From Tenodera sinensis (taxonomy: Eukaryota; Arthropoda; Insecta; Mantodea; Mantidae), in the NCBI GenBank assembly GCA_030765045.1, contig CM060968.1:106695904-106759903 (forward strand): a DNA stretch of 64,000 nucleotides, written 5' to 3'. Shown here in pieces: positions 62,579 to 64,000 of the stretch. The notes beneath the pieces were generated by a model. That model saw only the letters and a list, made by a program, of their open reading frames with translations, made no database searches and was not told the DNA's origin. The number at the start of each line of letters is the position of its first letter. Position 1 is the stretch's first letter. The position numbers were made by a program, and so were the translations under genes.

Positions 62579-63460
62579 ACCGTGTTCAACCTTTTTTGGA
62601 AAAGGCTCATAGTCGTTAAGATAAATTAGTTTGTAGGCCACATGACTAGATTCTTTTTTACTATATTAAATAGGATCAAAATTCTAAGAAACGAATTAAT
62701 TTTAAAAATAGTACTATGCTACACTGAAATGTTATTTTTATTAAAATATTCATCATAATTACATTAGTTATTTTAAGTGATAATTATAGCTTCTAAGAGT
62801 AGCGGCAAGAAAGAAGATTCAGACTAAGATCAGTTCAAATAAAGTGTATTTACAGTGAATATGGAATTTTTTAATGGAATACATTCTTTTCGACCCACTT
62901 ATAAAAAAATCAAACAATTCATTACATATATTTTTAAAACGTATTCCTAGTACTACTCTAGAATGTGAACAAACAACTGCAAACTGGAAACTAACTTGAT
63001 AATTCTACAAAATGTAACGATGGCAAAACATATGACACTCGCCTTTGAAAGTAGTAGCGTTAATCTGAGGTCAACAATGAACGGAGACTCCAAAGCGATG
63101 CGCGGTAGGTAGGATCATAAATAAAAAAATCTGGGTTGGGTATTTCTTAAAACATATGACTTCTCCATGTTTTGAGTAAGAGGATGACTGATGAACACGT
63201 GTTGGAAACGAAAAAAGTATTGCCGTTTCAAGTTTATCTTACTGGAAATAGAACTACTTATTTCATAAATAATACTATAACTGACAAATATTACTGCGGC
63301 CCGAATACCTGATAGAGCAAATATCACTGCGGGCCAGTGTGAGTTGTTACTTGTTTTTCCTCGTGGTTATACCAATATCATCGACTTTCACGACCATCAC
63401 ATGGCGATCCGCTTTTTAAAAATCTGACTATTCTTATAGCTTACTGTGTTCTTCTATCTA
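62579..63460. other. No gene seen
   Basis: AT-rich sequence, unassigned. Confidence 0.5.
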
Positions 63461-64000
63461 CAGAGAGACCCAAAAAATCCGAACCTCTTCGTGGTGTTTT
63501 TCCACTGCTTACACTGAAACAGGATAATGCAGCTGCTGTACACAAGGTCATGCGGTTGACCTGTTAACCTCTGCCCTGAAAGTGCAGTACTTGGCTGACG
63601 TGATAACGTGTGATTGAGTTATTATCACTGTGCTGTATTATTTTGTCGTGTACCTAGTCACGAAGTGTATTATGGCTCAGCATTTGTTTTCTACTGCACA
63701 GCGTGTATTTATTTATGATTCGTATGTGTTAACTTAGCTCGCCAAGTGAGAGCGCAATTTGCAGAAAGATTTCCAGATGATCTGCGATTTCTATCTCTGG
63801 GGTAACTTAAAGCATAAAGTGTACAAGACAAACCCACACACCCTGGAAGAATTAAACTAAAATATCCGCTAGGAAATTGCCAGCATTTCTCAACGTGTAC
63901 TACGGCGAGTGATGGATAGTTTCCTAAAGAGGTGCCAAAAATGAATGGACAACGACGATGGCCAGTTTCAGCACCTCCTTTAATAATATCGGTAAGTAAA
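63461..64000 (+). mobile_element. Internally deleted mariner-like transposon (truncated by window end)
   Basis: An N-terminal transposase-like start at ATG 63672 ('MAQHLFSTAQRVFIYDSYVL', then a stop or frameshift and 'RQVRAQFAERFPD') runs straight into a C-terminal segment from 63786: 'DFYLWGNLKHKVYKTNPHTL', then 'ASISQRVLRRVM' in frame and 'QFQHLL'. The F-LWG-LK-VY pattern is the familiar end of Tc1/mariner-type DDE transposases, just after the last catalytic Asp. About two thirds of the protein, including the catalytic triad, is missing. The left end may be at 'cagagagacccaaaaaatcc' (63461). Such copies are immobile unless a full-length transposase acts in trans. Confidence 0.75.

Overview
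This window looks like repeat-dense, intron-poor or intergenic DNA from a large animal genome. An arthropod is most likely, and an insect with a big repeat-rich genome (polyneopteran type) is plausible. The grounds are AT-rich DNA, abundant (GT)n, (AAT)n and (TTTA)n microsatellites, tRNA-derived SINEs with polymerase III A/B boxes, R1- and RTE-like non-LTR debris, mariner-type transposase debris and Ty3/gypsy-like LTR elements. There is no bacterial gene organisation. The species assignment is inference only. I found no host protein gene I can defend; essentially every supported feature is a mobile element, a fragment of one, or a simple repeat.

Layout. 0.2-4.5 kb: an LTR fragment, a SINE, and a structurally intact but non-autonomous LTR retrotransposon (1664-4540). 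Its two 484-bp LTRs look identical, it has a 4-bp target duplication (GCTT), a tRNA-Lys-type primer site, and one 589-codon Gag-like frame interrupted by a 29-A run; pol is absent. 6.4-15.7 kb: several terminal-inverted-repeat (TIR) elements, tRNA-like SINEs, an R1-like reverse transcriptase pseudogene with a readable YADD box (12056-12067), and the first copies of a dispersed family that I call family A. 16.8-27.5 kb: SINEs, a long dispersed repeat also present at 33.8 kb, MITEs and a 320-bp AAT tract. 28.0-32.0 kb: a cluster of four family A copies, one plus and three minus in tandem, with microsatellites grown at the same internal spot. 32-41 kb: SINEs, an RTE-like tail, a minus-strand LTR, and a 0.7-kb TIR element flanked by 32-bp direct repeats. 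41.6-52.2 kb: long TTTA, ATT and AAT tracts, two near full-length family A copies, a solo LTR with an ATAT target duplication, and an RTE-like 3' end with a (GAT)n tail. 53.5-62.6 kb: a cluster of LTRs of one family (TGTGACGCCGG start), three of which keep a tRNA-Leu-type primer site. 63.46 kb to the end: an internally deleted mariner-like transposon.

How the parts relate. Autonomous machinery is seen only as wreckage (R1-like RT, RTE-like C-termini, mariner N- and C-termini). The intact-looking units (the Gag-only LTR element, MITEs, SINEs, family A) are non-autonomous and must have been mobilised in trans. Insertions are nested (SINE in family A at 10.3 kb, MITE in family A at 14.8 kb, a long repeat in family A at 17.3 kb), which gives a relative age order. 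The most unusual items are the A-run chimera inside the young LTR element, the pervasive unclassified family A, the 40.2-kb element with a 32-bp flanking duplication, and three minus-strand sites where a splice acceptor motif directly abuts a donor motif.
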